64,000 nt of DNA from Papaver somniferum (GCF_003573695.1 NC_039364.1:69088256-69152255); one strand, 5' to 3'; counted from the first letter of the stretch, positions 45,974-57,056 are shown. Translations and numbers: made by a program. The notes: a model not told the origin generated them from the letters alone.

Positions 45974-47902
45974 TGGTAGGCTAGGAAAGATGACAGAAAA
46001 TAAAAGCAAGATAAAGCCTACATGTTAAACCCAAGTGCACGGTGTCGTGTTGTAGAATGTGCAAATACGGGTCGATCCAACAGGGACTAGTGTGTGTGTT
46101 TGAAGCTAGAGAAGTTCCTAAACTGTTTTCTAAGCTTAACAGAGAACAAAGGCAGTAACCAAAGGCAAGGCAGTAAACAAGTGGTGAAGTAAAATGCAAG
46201 AAAGTAAAAGTAAGAGCAACAACAACAAAAAGAGGCAGTAAGCAAGTTAAACAGAGAGATGAGTGAACTGAGGTTAGAAAATCCACCACTAATCTTGTAC
46301 TATGCCTTCCACTGACTGCACCATTCTTGTCCCTATAGCAGATAAGGGGTAAGATCCTAGTCTTCCCTATATATGAGGGGTTTCCCTACTAGAAAGACCA
46401 AGCACAACTAAGGCTTTTATCCAAAGTACTAATTGTCTAAGTCAAGTACAACTAGTCTAAGGATCAAAGATGACCTGTTTGAGCATGAGTTGTAGTTCAA
46501 TCATGATGGTGTAAACCTAACTACAAGGTATGCATGACATACAATGTGAGAGCAAGATGATGATGCACTAAGTTGAATCTTTCATAAGAATTGTAAACAT
46601 CCAAGAGCAATACTATCAAAATGAACACACATCAATATTAGGGTTTCATTGAAACCTCAGCAAGCAAATTAGAACATATTGTAACTAACTGATAACTGAA
46701 ATAGAGAGTTGAACATTAACACTACATGGAACATCAACATGACAGTAACATTGAGGGCACTGGCTAGTCCAGGCCTCTAATGGCTTTGCTATGGCTAACC
46801 CAGGCTTCCCCCCACACACACAATACCATCTTCTATTTATAGTTTTACATAAAATCCCTAATTTCTAAACCCTAATTTTGAAAGAACCCAAATTTTGAAA
46901 ATCGAGAATTCACTCACTGATTCTCTGAATTTGTCTCCCCTGCTCTCTTGCTTGTCCTTCCTTTCCTCTTATGCTACGAACCCATGCCTTCTTGGTCTTC
47001 TCTGCGCTCCTAGTTAACCCTAGCTTCTCACTGCCTAATTTATAGCATCTAGGAATGATGCTAGGAATGAGAGAGAGGGAAACTAGGAAGATGGGTTTCT
47101 GTCGGGGGAAGGTAGTGGTGGTGACGCTCGAGGTCTGGGGTGAGATGGAGATGGTGGCAGTGATGGAATGGTGGTGGTGATGGAGTTGCAGGCTCTGCAA
47201 TTTTTGGGAAGAAGGGGAAGAAGAGCTCGAGAGAAGAATGGGTTAGGGGCTGTTTGTTTTGGGGTATAGGTATTCTAGGTTATGGTGTTGAGCGGGCTCA
47301 TCAAATTTTGATGTCAGCGAAGGGAAGATGTTTGATGAAAAGATGAGAGAATGATCCAACGGCGCGATGGAAGTGGATGTGGAGCGACCGTTGGATATGG
47401 AATACATCAAAATTGATGGTCCAAGATGGAGTTAGGAGCTATAGTGTTAGACAGGAACATCAAAGCTCGATGTACTCTGATGAAGCGACCGTTAGATGAT
47501 GGAATGGATCCAATCTGACGGCTAAGGAGAGAAGCGGGTTTGGGTTTGGATTTTGGGTTTAGGAAATAGATTTGGGCTTAGGTAATCTTGAGCCCACTTC
47601 TTCTTTAAGAACAATTTCTTCCTTGTTAATCCCATTTTCATCCTTGAGTCTTCCATACCGCATTCTTCACTTCTTTTCCGCTAGAGTTTCCTTCGGCTTT
47701 TTCCCGTGTCTTTGCTCTTTTCGCTCCGTGAATTAACCAGGCTTTATTTAGTACCTAAAAATGCAAAATTAATTGAAAAAAGTATTTATTCTTGAAAACA
47801 ACGAAAACACAGAATATGGGATAAAATGGAGCGTTAGTGCACAAATGATGAGTTAAATTCCAATAAAAAGGTGCAAATATATACAATATTTGGCACTCAT
47901 CA
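45974..47902 (-). repeat. 3' LTR of E
   Basis: On the '-' strand from TGATGAGTGCC to CCTAGCCTACCA, 1929 bp. The complement of the polypurine tract (AATACCCCCAAACCT) abuts it at 47903. Confidence 0.87.
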
Positions 47903-47942
47903 AATACCCCCAAACCTGAATTTTACTTGTCCTCAAGTAAAA
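47903..47942 (-). promoter_or_regulatory. Terminal polypurine tract with AGGA-loop hairpin in E
   Basis: On the '-' strand a hairpin with 9-bp perfect arms (TTTTACTTG / CAAGTAAAA) and AGGA loop (47942-47921) is followed by AGGTTTGGGGGTATT and then the LTR. Confidence 0.7.
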
Positions 47943-48012
47943 CAAAACTAAGGAAATCCTACCTATACCACTGTCGCTGGTCTCTCGATTGCATTTAGCG
48001 AATGCAATAAGC

Positions 48013-48092
48013 CTTTTAAACCACTAAGTGTCCCTAGTGGACGAGTTGAAGTCTCGTGAAGGTTTGCTTAGAACGTACCTACAAAGTTCTAA
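48013..48092 (-). other. 3' block of E shared with Athila-1
   Basis: On the '-' strand: CAAACCTTCACGAGACTTCA, ACTCGTCCACTAGGGACAC, then TTTAAAAGGC. Athila-1 has the same words at 8084-8140. Confidence 0.65.
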
Positions 48093-49071
48093 GACAAAAT
48101 ATAAGCTCAGATTCCATGAAATGTGACATGTGCAAGACAGTAGAAGCTCACAGCAAAATGGAGATGTCAATCTAGCTATCAAAGGCACAATCCTAGCACT
48201 GATAACAAATAAAGACATGTGATAAGAGTGTAAAGTGTATCTACAAATGTGTAAAGAAAGATCGGATGTTATGACTACTAATCACCAAGAGATAGTTTCT
48301 CAAGCTAAGAACCGAGGTCGAAATCTAGCTAGTTGTCCGGACTTTACGAGAATTGTTAATGAGTTGGAGGTATTTCACAATTACTCGCGTTGTACATCAA
48401 TGGCATACACCCTTCCTTGCTTATAACACAAAAACACAAAAGATGACTCTTTATCATGACTCTTATTTACATTGACTACTCTCTTTTATTTTTGGAACAA
48501 GAGGGGATGGAATTGATAAATACTTGATTTTTTATTTTTTTTATTTTTTTTTTTGATTTTTTTTTCTGAATATATACACCGTTTTTTTTTTTTCTTTTTT
48601 GAAAAAAATATTTACAACATGGTAACTCTTTTGATACATAAGCAAAAAGAAAAAAAATTACATGACACTTTGCAAGAGGTAGCCCTTTTTGATGCACCCA
48701 GTTAAAGATGGTTGTCTTTCTTAATGTAACCTCCACCTTCTATCCCAACCAACCAAAGAACAAGCTAGTCAAGTTTCGTTCAGTATTCTAAAGTGATTGG
48801 CAATCGTGACTTCCGATAGAACACCTCAAGGATGAGGCTATACATGTATTGGTAGATCGTGCGCGTGCAAGTTTCTTATCACTATGTGAATTGTGCTAGA
48901 ATCAGGGTGCCTAAATATCTAGACTAAGAATCCTTATGTTTACATACATGCACAAGAGTCAACATTTCGAGGTAAATGAGCTCCATTTTTATGTTTTTTT
49001 TTGATTTTTTTTTTTTCAAAAAGAAAGGGTTTTCAATTATAGCATGTTATCAAAGTATCTACTTTTCACCC
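48093..49071. other. Non-coding interior of E with poly-T runs
   Basis: Long T/A homopolymers at 48525-48610 and 48990-49020. No gene. Confidence 0.6.
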
Positions 49072-49104
49072 CCAAACCTAAACTAAACATTGTCCTCAAT
49101 GTTT
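49072..49104 (-). promoter_or_regulatory. Internal AGGA-loop hairpin plus purine tract in E
   Basis: On the '-' strand AAACATTG-AGGA-CAATGTTT (49104-49085), then AGTTTAGGTTTGGGGG. Nearly the same as 6959 and 29723. Confidence 0.65.
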
Positions 49105-49287
49105 CAAAAGATAAACATGATTATAACACATACCATGAGAACGATGCTAAGTTTAGAAAAAGGAAAGAGATTACTGGATATTGGCGAAAGCAAGTTTTGA
49201 ACTCCATTATTCAAGGCAAAACCCAACAGTAACTTAAGTAAAAGCACATTGGATTAGCACAATATATACAAGAAACATATGATTCCA

Positions 49288-51105
49288 CTAAACATTACCT
49301 ACCAGATTATATACAAACAATTCATTATATACATACAGTCTAAAGAGTTGGGGATCAACCCAAAAGACAAAGTGTTGAAACATAGACAGTTTCAAACAAC
49401 TATAGTTGGACTGAAATGCGAGTGAGAGTGAAAAACCGGATGAATCACCCCCAAACATGTAATTTTCAGCAGGTTTACTTTTAAGCACAAAATCTTTCCA
49501 TTTTAGGGGTGCAGGATTCACAAGGTCTAACTCAAAATGGACTTTGTTTGGGATGGTCAGAGAAATTAATTCCAACTGTGGTTCTTTAAAGATGTTATAT
49601 TTAGCAGAAAAATAGTCCAAGAGGACTTGGGAAGCACACAGTTCCAATCCTAGATTAGGGACTCTCAGATTAGTTGGTTTAAAAATTTTGTGACAAACCA
49701 AATCTAGGTTGGGTGGAAAAATCTCAATCTGTGATTTAGGCAAGAAAGCAGGCACTTCTAATTTATTTTCATGATCAATAGTACTAGTACATACTTTCCC
49801 TAAATCAGAAACAGGTAAATCATGCTCATATTCATCGAACAAAACATCAAGACCTAGCTCGGTATCATGATTGTCCGTAGTATTCAAATCAACATCGGAA
49901 CAAACAACATATTGGGACTTAGGCAGGGAATCAGACACATCAAATTCGTTTTCATGTATAATAACATTAATGTCTACAAAAGATTCAACCTTTCCTATGT
50001 CATGCTCATCTTCACAGCACAATTGTACAAGCCTCATATCAGTGTCCAAATTATCTGAATTGCAATGAATATGAATATTAGGAGAAACATCATTCATGGA
50101 AGTTTCTTCACTATGGTCTGGAATTTCGGAGTCACAAGACTCCGAAATTGACTCTTCAAGAAGAACTAGCTCTTCTAACATCATATCATCATCCGAGTAA
50201 TATGCATACTCGTCCCTATTAACAGCTCTGGTGTTCTTGGTCAACTCATTTTCCTCTAGATGAGGCTCATATTCAACATCGTTTGTACGAGTTGGACTGA
50301 AAATACCATTTTCAAAATTTAATTCATCATCATCATCATGATAGGGATTTTGCAATCTAGGATAATTTTCAATCCTAAGGTCGGAGCTATCACAAGAATA
50401 AGACTCTAACTCATGGGGGTGACTCATACCATGTGGCGTTGTCCCTGTTTCCCTAACAGATTCCCATTGATGGGTTTTCTCTGCAATCTCAGCTAAAAAT
50501 TTCCATGCATGATCCACAGATTTATCAAGAAATTTACCATTACACATAGACTCAACCATGGTTCGAGATTTAAAGTCTAGTCCCTCATAGAGGATGACGA
50601 CAAGTCTCCACTTCTCAAATCCATGGTGCGGACATTCGCTCAACAAATCATTAAAACGTTCAAAATAGTGAAAAACAATTTCCTCATCCAATTGGACAAA
50701 ACAATTGATACTTTGACGAATAGCGATGGTCCTATGATGTGGAAAGAATTTTCTAAAAAATAGTTATGTGAGTTGGTCCCAAGTGTTGATTGATTGTGGT
50801 CTCAAACCGTAAAACCATGTTTTGGCCCTTTCCTTTAGAGAAAATGTAAACAAACGCAATTTCAGAGAGTCTTCGGACATATGATCAGGTTGCATAGTCC
50901 GACAAATTTGTTCAAACTCTCTTACATGAGTATAGGGGTTCTCAGAATCGAACCCTCGAAATATAGGAAGTATTTGTATCATGCTTGCATTTATTTTAAA
51001 AGGGTTATTGGTTTGAGGTAAGACAATACATGATAATGAAATTTTTATTGTGGGATACATGTATTCATGAAGAGCACGAGGTTGGCCCATATTGAAAAGA
51101 CACAA
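49288..51105 (-). pseudogene. gag: Gag-like protein of E with acidic C-terminal extension, one nonsense codon
   Basis: One frame of ~605 codons (51105 to 49288) with a single stop at 50766-50764. The N-terminal part is retrotransposon Gag: PIFRGFDSENPYTHVREFEQ, LRLFTFSLKERAKTWFYGL, INTWDQL, then after the stop FFRKFFPHHRT, VFHYFERFNDLLSECPHHGF, LYEGLDFKSRTMVES. The following ~390 residues are highly acidic and carry NL.VPNLGLELCASQVLLDYF, LDLVNPAPLKW and DPQLFRLYVYN, which the D protein shares. No zinc knuckle or protease is visible. The family's Gag forms particles; the extension has no known role that I can name. Confidence 0.75.
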
Positions 51106-51109
51106 AGCC

Positions 51110-51990
51110 CACTATTTGGTTTTAATGGGTTTTCAAAAATTTGGTTTTTTATGGGAAAATTTTGGTTTTGATGGGAATGAAAAACATTTGGTTTTTGATG
51201 GGAAACATTTGGTTTTTATGGGTTTTGAAAACTCCTTTTGGTTTTAATGGGATGAGGCCCAACTAACTGGTTCAAATTTTCTGTGGGACAAGCCCAGCGA
51301 ACGGCCTAGAGATTTGAGTACACGGCCCAACTAACGAGTTCAGTGAACCAAGCCCAGAAATGCACGAGGCCCAGCTGGGTATTTGATTTTTGGGCTCTCA
51401 GTTAGCCAAAAAAGAGGCCCACTTGGGCTTAAAAACGTTTTACAAATTCTGAGTTGGGTTCAAGCCCAGAGTTCAGAAACAAAGTGCACTTGGGTTCAAG
51501 AGTTTCAGAATCAATTTACAAGGCCCAGAATTTCAGTTTTTAAAGCAAGCCCACATAGTTATTGGGTTTAGGCTTACTCTTTTTAGCACATCCCAGCTGC
51601 TTTGTTGTTCTAGTTGCACAGCCCAGTTGGGCTTTGGTTCACAGCAGCAGCAACACAGCAACAACAGCAGCACAGCCAAGAGCAGCAGCAGCAACACCAG
51701 CTCCACAGCACCACAGCAGCAGCAAAATTTGCAAGTTCAGTGAAATGCAATGAGATGCACAACAAGAAGGCAGAGATTATGTGAATGCAGGGGGCAGTAA
51801 GATTAATTGAAAGATGCAAGTTATGATGCAGAACAGTATGCAAATATAAATGCAAGAACAATATGCAGTGAAGATGCGAAATGCAAATGCTACTAGAGCA
51901 GAGAAGATGCAGATGTAGTGATGATGCAAATGAACAGCAAGAGAAAAATCTAAAAGATAAATGCAAGTACAGCTAAGAAAGTGCAAGAAT
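51110..51990. repeat. Low-complexity leader of E: three short-repeat arrays
   Basis: About six ~21-bp units of TTTGGTTTTTGATGGGAAAA (51115-51255); GCCCA-rich sequence to 51560; a CAGCAGCAA/CACAGCAGC run at 51640-51725; then ATGCAAG/ATGCAGA words to 51985. No gene; frames here are repeat artefacts. Confidence 0.7.
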
Positions 51991-52034
51991 AGCTAAGATA
52001 CAAGCCAAGAAACTTCAACACACAATGCCAAGTC

Positions 52035-52050
52035 TCCGGCAGCGGCGCCA
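52035..52050 (-). promoter_or_regulatory. Primer binding site of E
   Basis: On the '-' strand TGGCGCCGCTGCCGGA, six bases from the LTR. It is the same tRNA site type as Athila-1 (538-555). Confidence 0.82.
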
Positions 52051-52056
52051 AAAACT

Positions 52057-53334
52057 TGGTAGGCTAGGAAAGATGACAGAAAATAAAAGCAAGATAAAGC
52101 CTACATGTTAAACCGCAAGTGCACGGTGTCGTGTTGTAGAATGTGCAAATACGGGTCGATCCAACATGGACTAGTGTGTGTGTTTGAAGCTATAGAAGTT
52201 CCTAAACTATTTTCTAAGCTTAACAGAGAACAAAGGCAGTAACCAAAGGCAAGGCAGTAAACAAGTGGTGAAGTAAAATGCAAGACAGTAAAAGTAAGAG
52301 CAACAACAATAAAAAGAGGCAGTAACACGGGCAGTAAGCAAGTTAAACAGAGAGATGACTGAACTGAGGTTAGAAAATCCACCACTAATATTGTACTATG
52401 CCTTCCACTGACTGCACAATTCTTGTCCCTATATCAGATAAGGGGTAAGATCCTAGTCTGCCCTATATATGAGGGGTTTCCCCACTAGAAAGACCAAGCA
52501 CAACTAAGGCTTTTCTCCAAAGTACTAATTGTCTAAGTCAAGTACAACTAGTCTAAGGATCAAAGATGACCTGTTTGAGCATGAGTTGTAGTTCAATCAT
52601 CATGGTGTAAACCTAACTACAAGGTATGCATGACATACAATGTGAGAGCAAGATGATGATGCACTAAGTTGAATCTTTCATAAGAATTGTAAACATCCAA
52701 GAGAAATACTATCAAAATGAACACCATCAATATTAGGGTTTCATTGAAACCTCAGCAAGCAAATTAGAACATATTGTAACTAACTGATAACTGAAATAGA
52801 GAGTTGAACATTAACACTACATGGAACATCAACAGGACAGTAACATTGAGGGCACTGGCTAGTCCAGGCCTCTAATGGCTTTGCTCTGGCTAACCCAGAC
52901 TTCCCCACACACACACAATACCATCTTCTATTTATAGTTTTACATAAAATCCCTAATTTCTAAACCCTAATTTTGAAAGAACCCAAATTTTGAAAATCGA
53001 GAATTCACTCACTGATTCTCTGAATTTGTCCCCCCTGCTCTCTTGCTCGTCCTTCCTTTCCTCTTCTGCTATGAACCCATGCCTTCTTGGTCTTCTCTGC
53101 GCTCCTAGTTAACCCTAGCTTCTCACTGCCTAATTTATAGCATCTAGGAATGATGCTAGGAATGAGAGAGAGGGAAACTAGGAAGATGGGTTTCTGTCGG
53201 GGGAAGGTAGTGGTGGTGACGCTCGAGGTCTGGGGTGAGATGGAGATGGTGGCAGTGATGGAATGGTGGTGGTGATGGAGTTGCAGGCTCTGCAATTTTT
53301 GGGAAGAAGGGGAAGAAGAGCTCGAGAGAAGAAA
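52057..53334 (-). repeat. 5' LTR of E, truncated
   Basis: Collinear with 45974-47251. The match stops at CTCGAGAGAAGAA. The outer ~650 bp of the LTR (its 5' end on the '-' strand) are missing, replaced by Helitron sequence. Confidence 0.85.
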
Positions 53335-53906
53335 TTGAACCCAACACCATTAAACTTATCTCCTTCATGGATTCTTCATCACAACATCTCGACCCCTGGT
53401 TCCTTTCATCGATTAAAAACAACATTAATAATCTCTGCAAGAGAAAGGAGAGAAGAGAGAAATACCGATGAGGAGGAAAAGAGAATTTAAGGTGCCGCCG
53501 AAAAGAGAGAAGGAGAACAGAAAGAGAAGAAGATAATCGAAGGCGGAAGTCTTTTAGATTTTAGGTTTAGTTGTTTTAACAGAGGTAGTATCTACTTGAC
53601 TGGCGTTAGTAACGTACAGTTAAGTTTTCGGTGTAAAGCAAGTGAGAGAAATTTATTAGCCTTGGACTTCAACGAAAGTGTTGTCCACTCGCATTTTGTG
53701 TGACGCCGTTACTAATGGTCAGTTAAATATCGGGTGTAAACGAAGTGTTATTTAAGTTTTAATGTCCTGACCAATAGAGTCTCGCCAAGTGTCCTTACCA
53801 GGTTTACTAATGTCCAAACCTTTTATCTAATTTAATTTGAGGGGGGTGTCACACTCACCGTGCGATGTGGGAGCTCATATGACTTAGCATTTTAAAGGAG
53901 GGGAGA
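53335..53906 (-). other. 5'-terminal part of Helitron H
   Basis: No gene. Two related segments (GTTAGTAACGTACAGTTAAG at 53605 and GTTACTAATGGTCAGTTAAA at 53709) form a ~104-bp imperfect tandem. The end reads GGGGAGA then host TATGG. Confidence 0.65.
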
Positions 53907-54840
53907 TATGGAGAGGTAGTTGGTTGAAGGGACATATGCGGGCCATGTACCAAGTAAGCTTCATAGCTTAGCCGGAAGAGTCTAAATGATGCCTAAGGCT
54001 CATTTATAGTTGTGTAGCCTCGTGAAGAGGGCATTTGATGCTTAGGCATCGTTATGCCATATTGCGGACCAAACATGCATCACTTGGATGTATTTTGACG
54101 GAACGGCCTATACGGACTAAGCCATTACCATTATTGTTTGGCCACGGCCCTGCAAAATAGTTGGCTTAAGTTGCTTGTCCCTTCTAGATGAACTACGGTA
54201 TGTGGTTGATCCCTTTAGAGTAGGGAAGGGTACGTAGGCAGCCGCAATGAGTTGCAGCATTGCCGGTCCAACACGTTGTCGCTCATATCATTTAATTTAG
54301 AGATGATTGCGACACTTTGGCCTCTCATATCATCTGGCTCGGTAGCTCGACACAAGAGATGATTTTGGCCATACTTGATGAGGCTAGTTGCATTTTATCC
54401 ATTGGATACTCATACTTCCTATCAAGCCGTTTGACTTAGGCATGTACCAATGGCGCATTGGGCATGGCCTATAAAGTAAGCTAGATCGATATGCAAGTTA
54501 GCGGAGCTTGCATAAGCCTAAGGGAGATGGAATTAGGTCGTTAATGGCATATGTGCAATTCCAAGCATGCCTTATGCCTGGACAACACTCGGAAGCCAGT
54601 GACACATGCAAGATGCGTCGTCCATAGCCTCCATGGCTTCGAACCTTCGCAGAGCAAGGTTAAGTTGGCACGGTGTGGAAGCTAAAATAGTTGCATCATG
54701 CTCCTCGAGCATGCTTTCAAGAGCAAATGAACGTACATTTGCCTATCTTTAAGGCCAGATTGTAGCTTCATAATGGCGCATCGGGGAAGTTATGGCCTGT
54801 GCCCTCAGGCGCGCCAGGCGTAATTTTCCGGTCCGTCACA
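53907..54840 (+). repeat. LTR2 of C, right piece
   Basis: TATGGAGAGGTAGTTGG to CCGGTCCGTCACA, matching 32443-33380. It brings LTR2 to 1758 bp, the same as LTR1. Confidence 0.88.
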
Positions 54841-55329
54841 GCGAGTATGAAACCGTCAGATCTTCTCTATCTGTTTTAAGATTTATAAGATTAGGTCACA
54901 GCTGTCTGGAAGCAATTTAATTACAATAAGATCTTCAAGCACATTCGACATTTACTATTCGGCCCAAACTTTAAGTTCCGATCTTCCTTCTCAGTCGACT
55001 TCTTCATGGTGCAACTTCCCAACACCTTTTCCTCTTCAAGGTGTTTAATACACCAATTTTTTTCTCTATAAATTCTTGATCTACCCCAGTATCTACAAAA
55101 CATGGATGTATTTGCATATCGGGTACAGTTACAGGAAAAATCTGTTAATTTTACATACAATTTATTGAATAATTTAATCTAGTCTAATTAGGGTCAATGA
55201 TTCATCTCATCAATAAATTCAAATGAAATTTCATCATCATCACTATTAACTAGAGAGTCAAATAAATACACAATCATCATCACTATTGGTTAACTACTGA
55301 TCTTACTGAATTCAATTTCTTAAATAAAA
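54841..55329. other. Unassigned AT-rich sequence between C and the LINE
   Basis: I see no gene or repeat. A '-' strand frame (54921-55160) has a loose Cys/His pattern but no true zinc knuckle. Confidence 0.4.
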
Positions 55330-57056
55330 AAATATTGGATCTTGATATGGTTGATATTGGCTTCACTGGATGCCCTTTTACTTAGACCAACAAAATATCT
55401 AGTCTTGCTCTTACTAAGCAAAAACTTGACATAGGGCTTGCTTCTGAAAGCCGGTTATTGATGTTTCATAACACCACCCTCTCCAACATGCTGGCCATAG
55501 GGTCAGACCACCATCCTATCCTGCTAAATTCTAACCCCCATTATAAAAGTGACAATATCCCCTTCAAGTTCTTTGGGCCTTGGCTTGATCACAAAGACTA
55601 CAAGAAAATAATTGTTGAATGCTGGAGAAAATACATCTCTGGATCCAATGCTTATCTCATTGCTAGAAAACTCAAAAATATAAAACTGCTTATCAAAGTT
55701 TGGAACAAGGAAGTCTATGCAAACATCAAAACTAATATATAAGACTGCAAAAAACATCTAGAGTGGATCCACAAAAACTACTTCAGAACTGATAGAGGCC
55801 AGACTCTTAACTCAGCTAGAAGAAAGATTACGGATTGACTTGACATTGACGAGAGTTTATGGAAAACTAAGAGTAACGATCAAAGTATCAAACTGGGATA
55901 CAAAAATACGAAGTACTTTCATAGAGCCACAAAATCCAGAACCGGTAAAAATAAGATTGACACCATTCAGGATGCTAATGGTTTTTGGATCATTGAGTCC
56001 TCTGAAGTTGTTGCTTGCTTCACCAACCACTTCATCAAAATGACTACCGCGGAAGATATCAATATTAACCCATACATCATATACCTCATCCCCAGTACTT
56101 TATCCTCTCATGGAAACATCATCACATGATATGAATGAAGTTAAATCCATTTTTTTAGTATGGTTGGAGACAGATCCCCAAACCCTGATGGCTTCCCTCA
56201 TAAATTCTTCCAAGCTAACTAGCACATCATAGGAGATGACATTGTGAAAATGGTCCAAAATTTCTTCATCTACGACGACATGCTTAAAAAAATGAACTCC
56301 ACCTTCATCTCCCCAATCCTTAAAATTGATGACCCCTTATCTCCAAGCCACTTCATACCTATAAGCTTTTTGCAATACTACCTACAAGATCATTGCTATT
56401 GCCCATGAAATCATTCATTCTATGAGATCTAAAAAAGGAAAAATATAAGAAAATGGTTGCAAGGGGATCAAGATAGATATGGAAAAGGCCTTTGACAAAG
56501 TTGATTGGGATTTCCTTTTAGCAATAATGAAGAAAATTATTTTCAACAACCTCTTGTGTTGTGCTCATAACGGCTCACATGACAAAAAATTTAAACCTTC
56601 TAGGAGGCTAAGACAAGATGATCCTCTATCCCCTTATATTTTCCTCTTTTGTATGGAATCCCTTTTAATAACCCTTACCCAAGCTAAAGATACGAGTCTC
56701 TTATCTGGTATCAAAATATGCAAGAATGCTCCCTCCATCAACCATCTCCTCTTTGTTGATGGCTGCATGGTTTTCTACAAACACTGTAAAATGGAAAGTC
56801 AAAATCTAATGGATATTCTTTGAATCTTCAGTGTGACCTCTGTTCTGTTAATCAACTTCAACAAATCTGGAGTTTTCTTCAGCAACCACACTGACCCTAG
56901 CCTTAACACCACTATTAGCAATAACATAGGAGTTCAAGTCCTTCACCTGAATGATTAGTATCTTGGATCATATCTTTTCACTCATGGAAGAAAATTACCT
57001 CCTTCAAACCTGGAGTTGATAAACTTAAGCTCAGATTAGTTAATTGGAAGAATAAC
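55330..57056 (+). pseudogene. LINE (L1-type) remnant: endonuclease end and reverse transcriptase
   Basis: The left end reads as an endonuclease C-terminus: IGFTGCPFT, LALTKQKLD and SDHHPILLNSNP, then PFKFFGPWLDH. The RT part has MEKAFDKVDWDFL (56479), RRLRQDDPLSPYIF, GIKICKNAPSINHLLFVDG. The usual catalytic FADD is FVDG here, so it is dead. The downstream thumb segment (INFNKSGVFFSN, YLGSYLF) runs to the edge of element B. Multiple stops and frameshifts are present. Neither ORF1 nor the 3' end/poly-A is visible; the right side is cut off by B. Confidence 0.82.

Larger units (their letters stand above)
45974..53334 (-). mobile_element. Element E: gag-only Ty3-like LTR retrotransposon, one LTR truncated
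   Basis: On the '-' strand: primer site (52050-52035), gag-like ORF (51105-49288), hairpin and purine tracts, and 3' LTR (47902-45974). The 5' LTR (52057-53334) is collinear with the 3' LTR over 1278 bp and then breaks off. No protease, RT or integrase. It shares the AGGA hairpins and 3' block with Athila-1, and its Gag resembles Ty3 Gag. LTRs differ by ~2-3% by eye. Loss of the LTR end means no target duplication can be checked. Confidence 0.85.
43390..53906 (-). mobile_element. Non-autonomous Helitron H, carrying a MITE and element E
   Basis: On the '-' strand it starts TCTCCCCTCC (53906 downward) and ends CTAG (43393-43390). It sits between host A (43389) and T (53907) with no target duplication. 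C LTR1 gives the empty site: CATATA|TAGGGAGGGG against CATATA|TATGGAGAGG. Upstream of CTAG is the short GC hairpin CCGGTGCGTAGCACGGG, one mismatch in the stem, 8 bases from the end. These are the Helitron hallmarks. Without its own insertions it is ~2.9 kb. I find no Rep/helicase sequence. Confidence 0.8.
23042..54840 (+). mobile_element. Non-autonomous LTR retrotransposon C, host of five other elements
   Basis: LTR1 is 23042-23616 plus 32198-33380. LTR2 is 34117-34757, 43207-43389 and 53907-54840. After removing nested elements and one copy of each target duplication, both are exactly 1758 bp, beginning TGTAACACC and ending GTCACA. A tRNA-Met-type primer site follows LTR1. The interior is only 736 bp and non-coding, so C itself was ~4.25 kb. 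The TGTAACACC start and primer type suggest a Ty3 chromovirus relative, but no coding sequence confirms this. The flanking 5-mers ACGGG and GCGAG agree at three of five bases, so the target duplication is decayed or absent. The LTRs differ by roughly 7-11% in the stretches compared. Confidence 0.85.

Noticed and set aside
46910..47200. 96-codon His/Thr-rich '-' strand frame, also at 53005-53295
   Set aside because: Lies inside both LTRs of E, so it is an LTR feature; no domain and no sign of translation.
51610..51966. 118-codon Cys/Leu-rich '-' strand frame
   Set aside because: Produced by the CAG/ATGCAA low-complexity repeats of the E leader.
23037..54845. Target duplication of C (ACGGG versus GCGAG)
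   Set aside because: Only three of five bases agree; not claimed as a duplication.
54921..55160. Cys/His pattern on the '-' strand, possible LINE ORF1 zinc knuckle
   Set aside because: Spacing does not fit CCHC and the strand is opposite to the nearby LINE.
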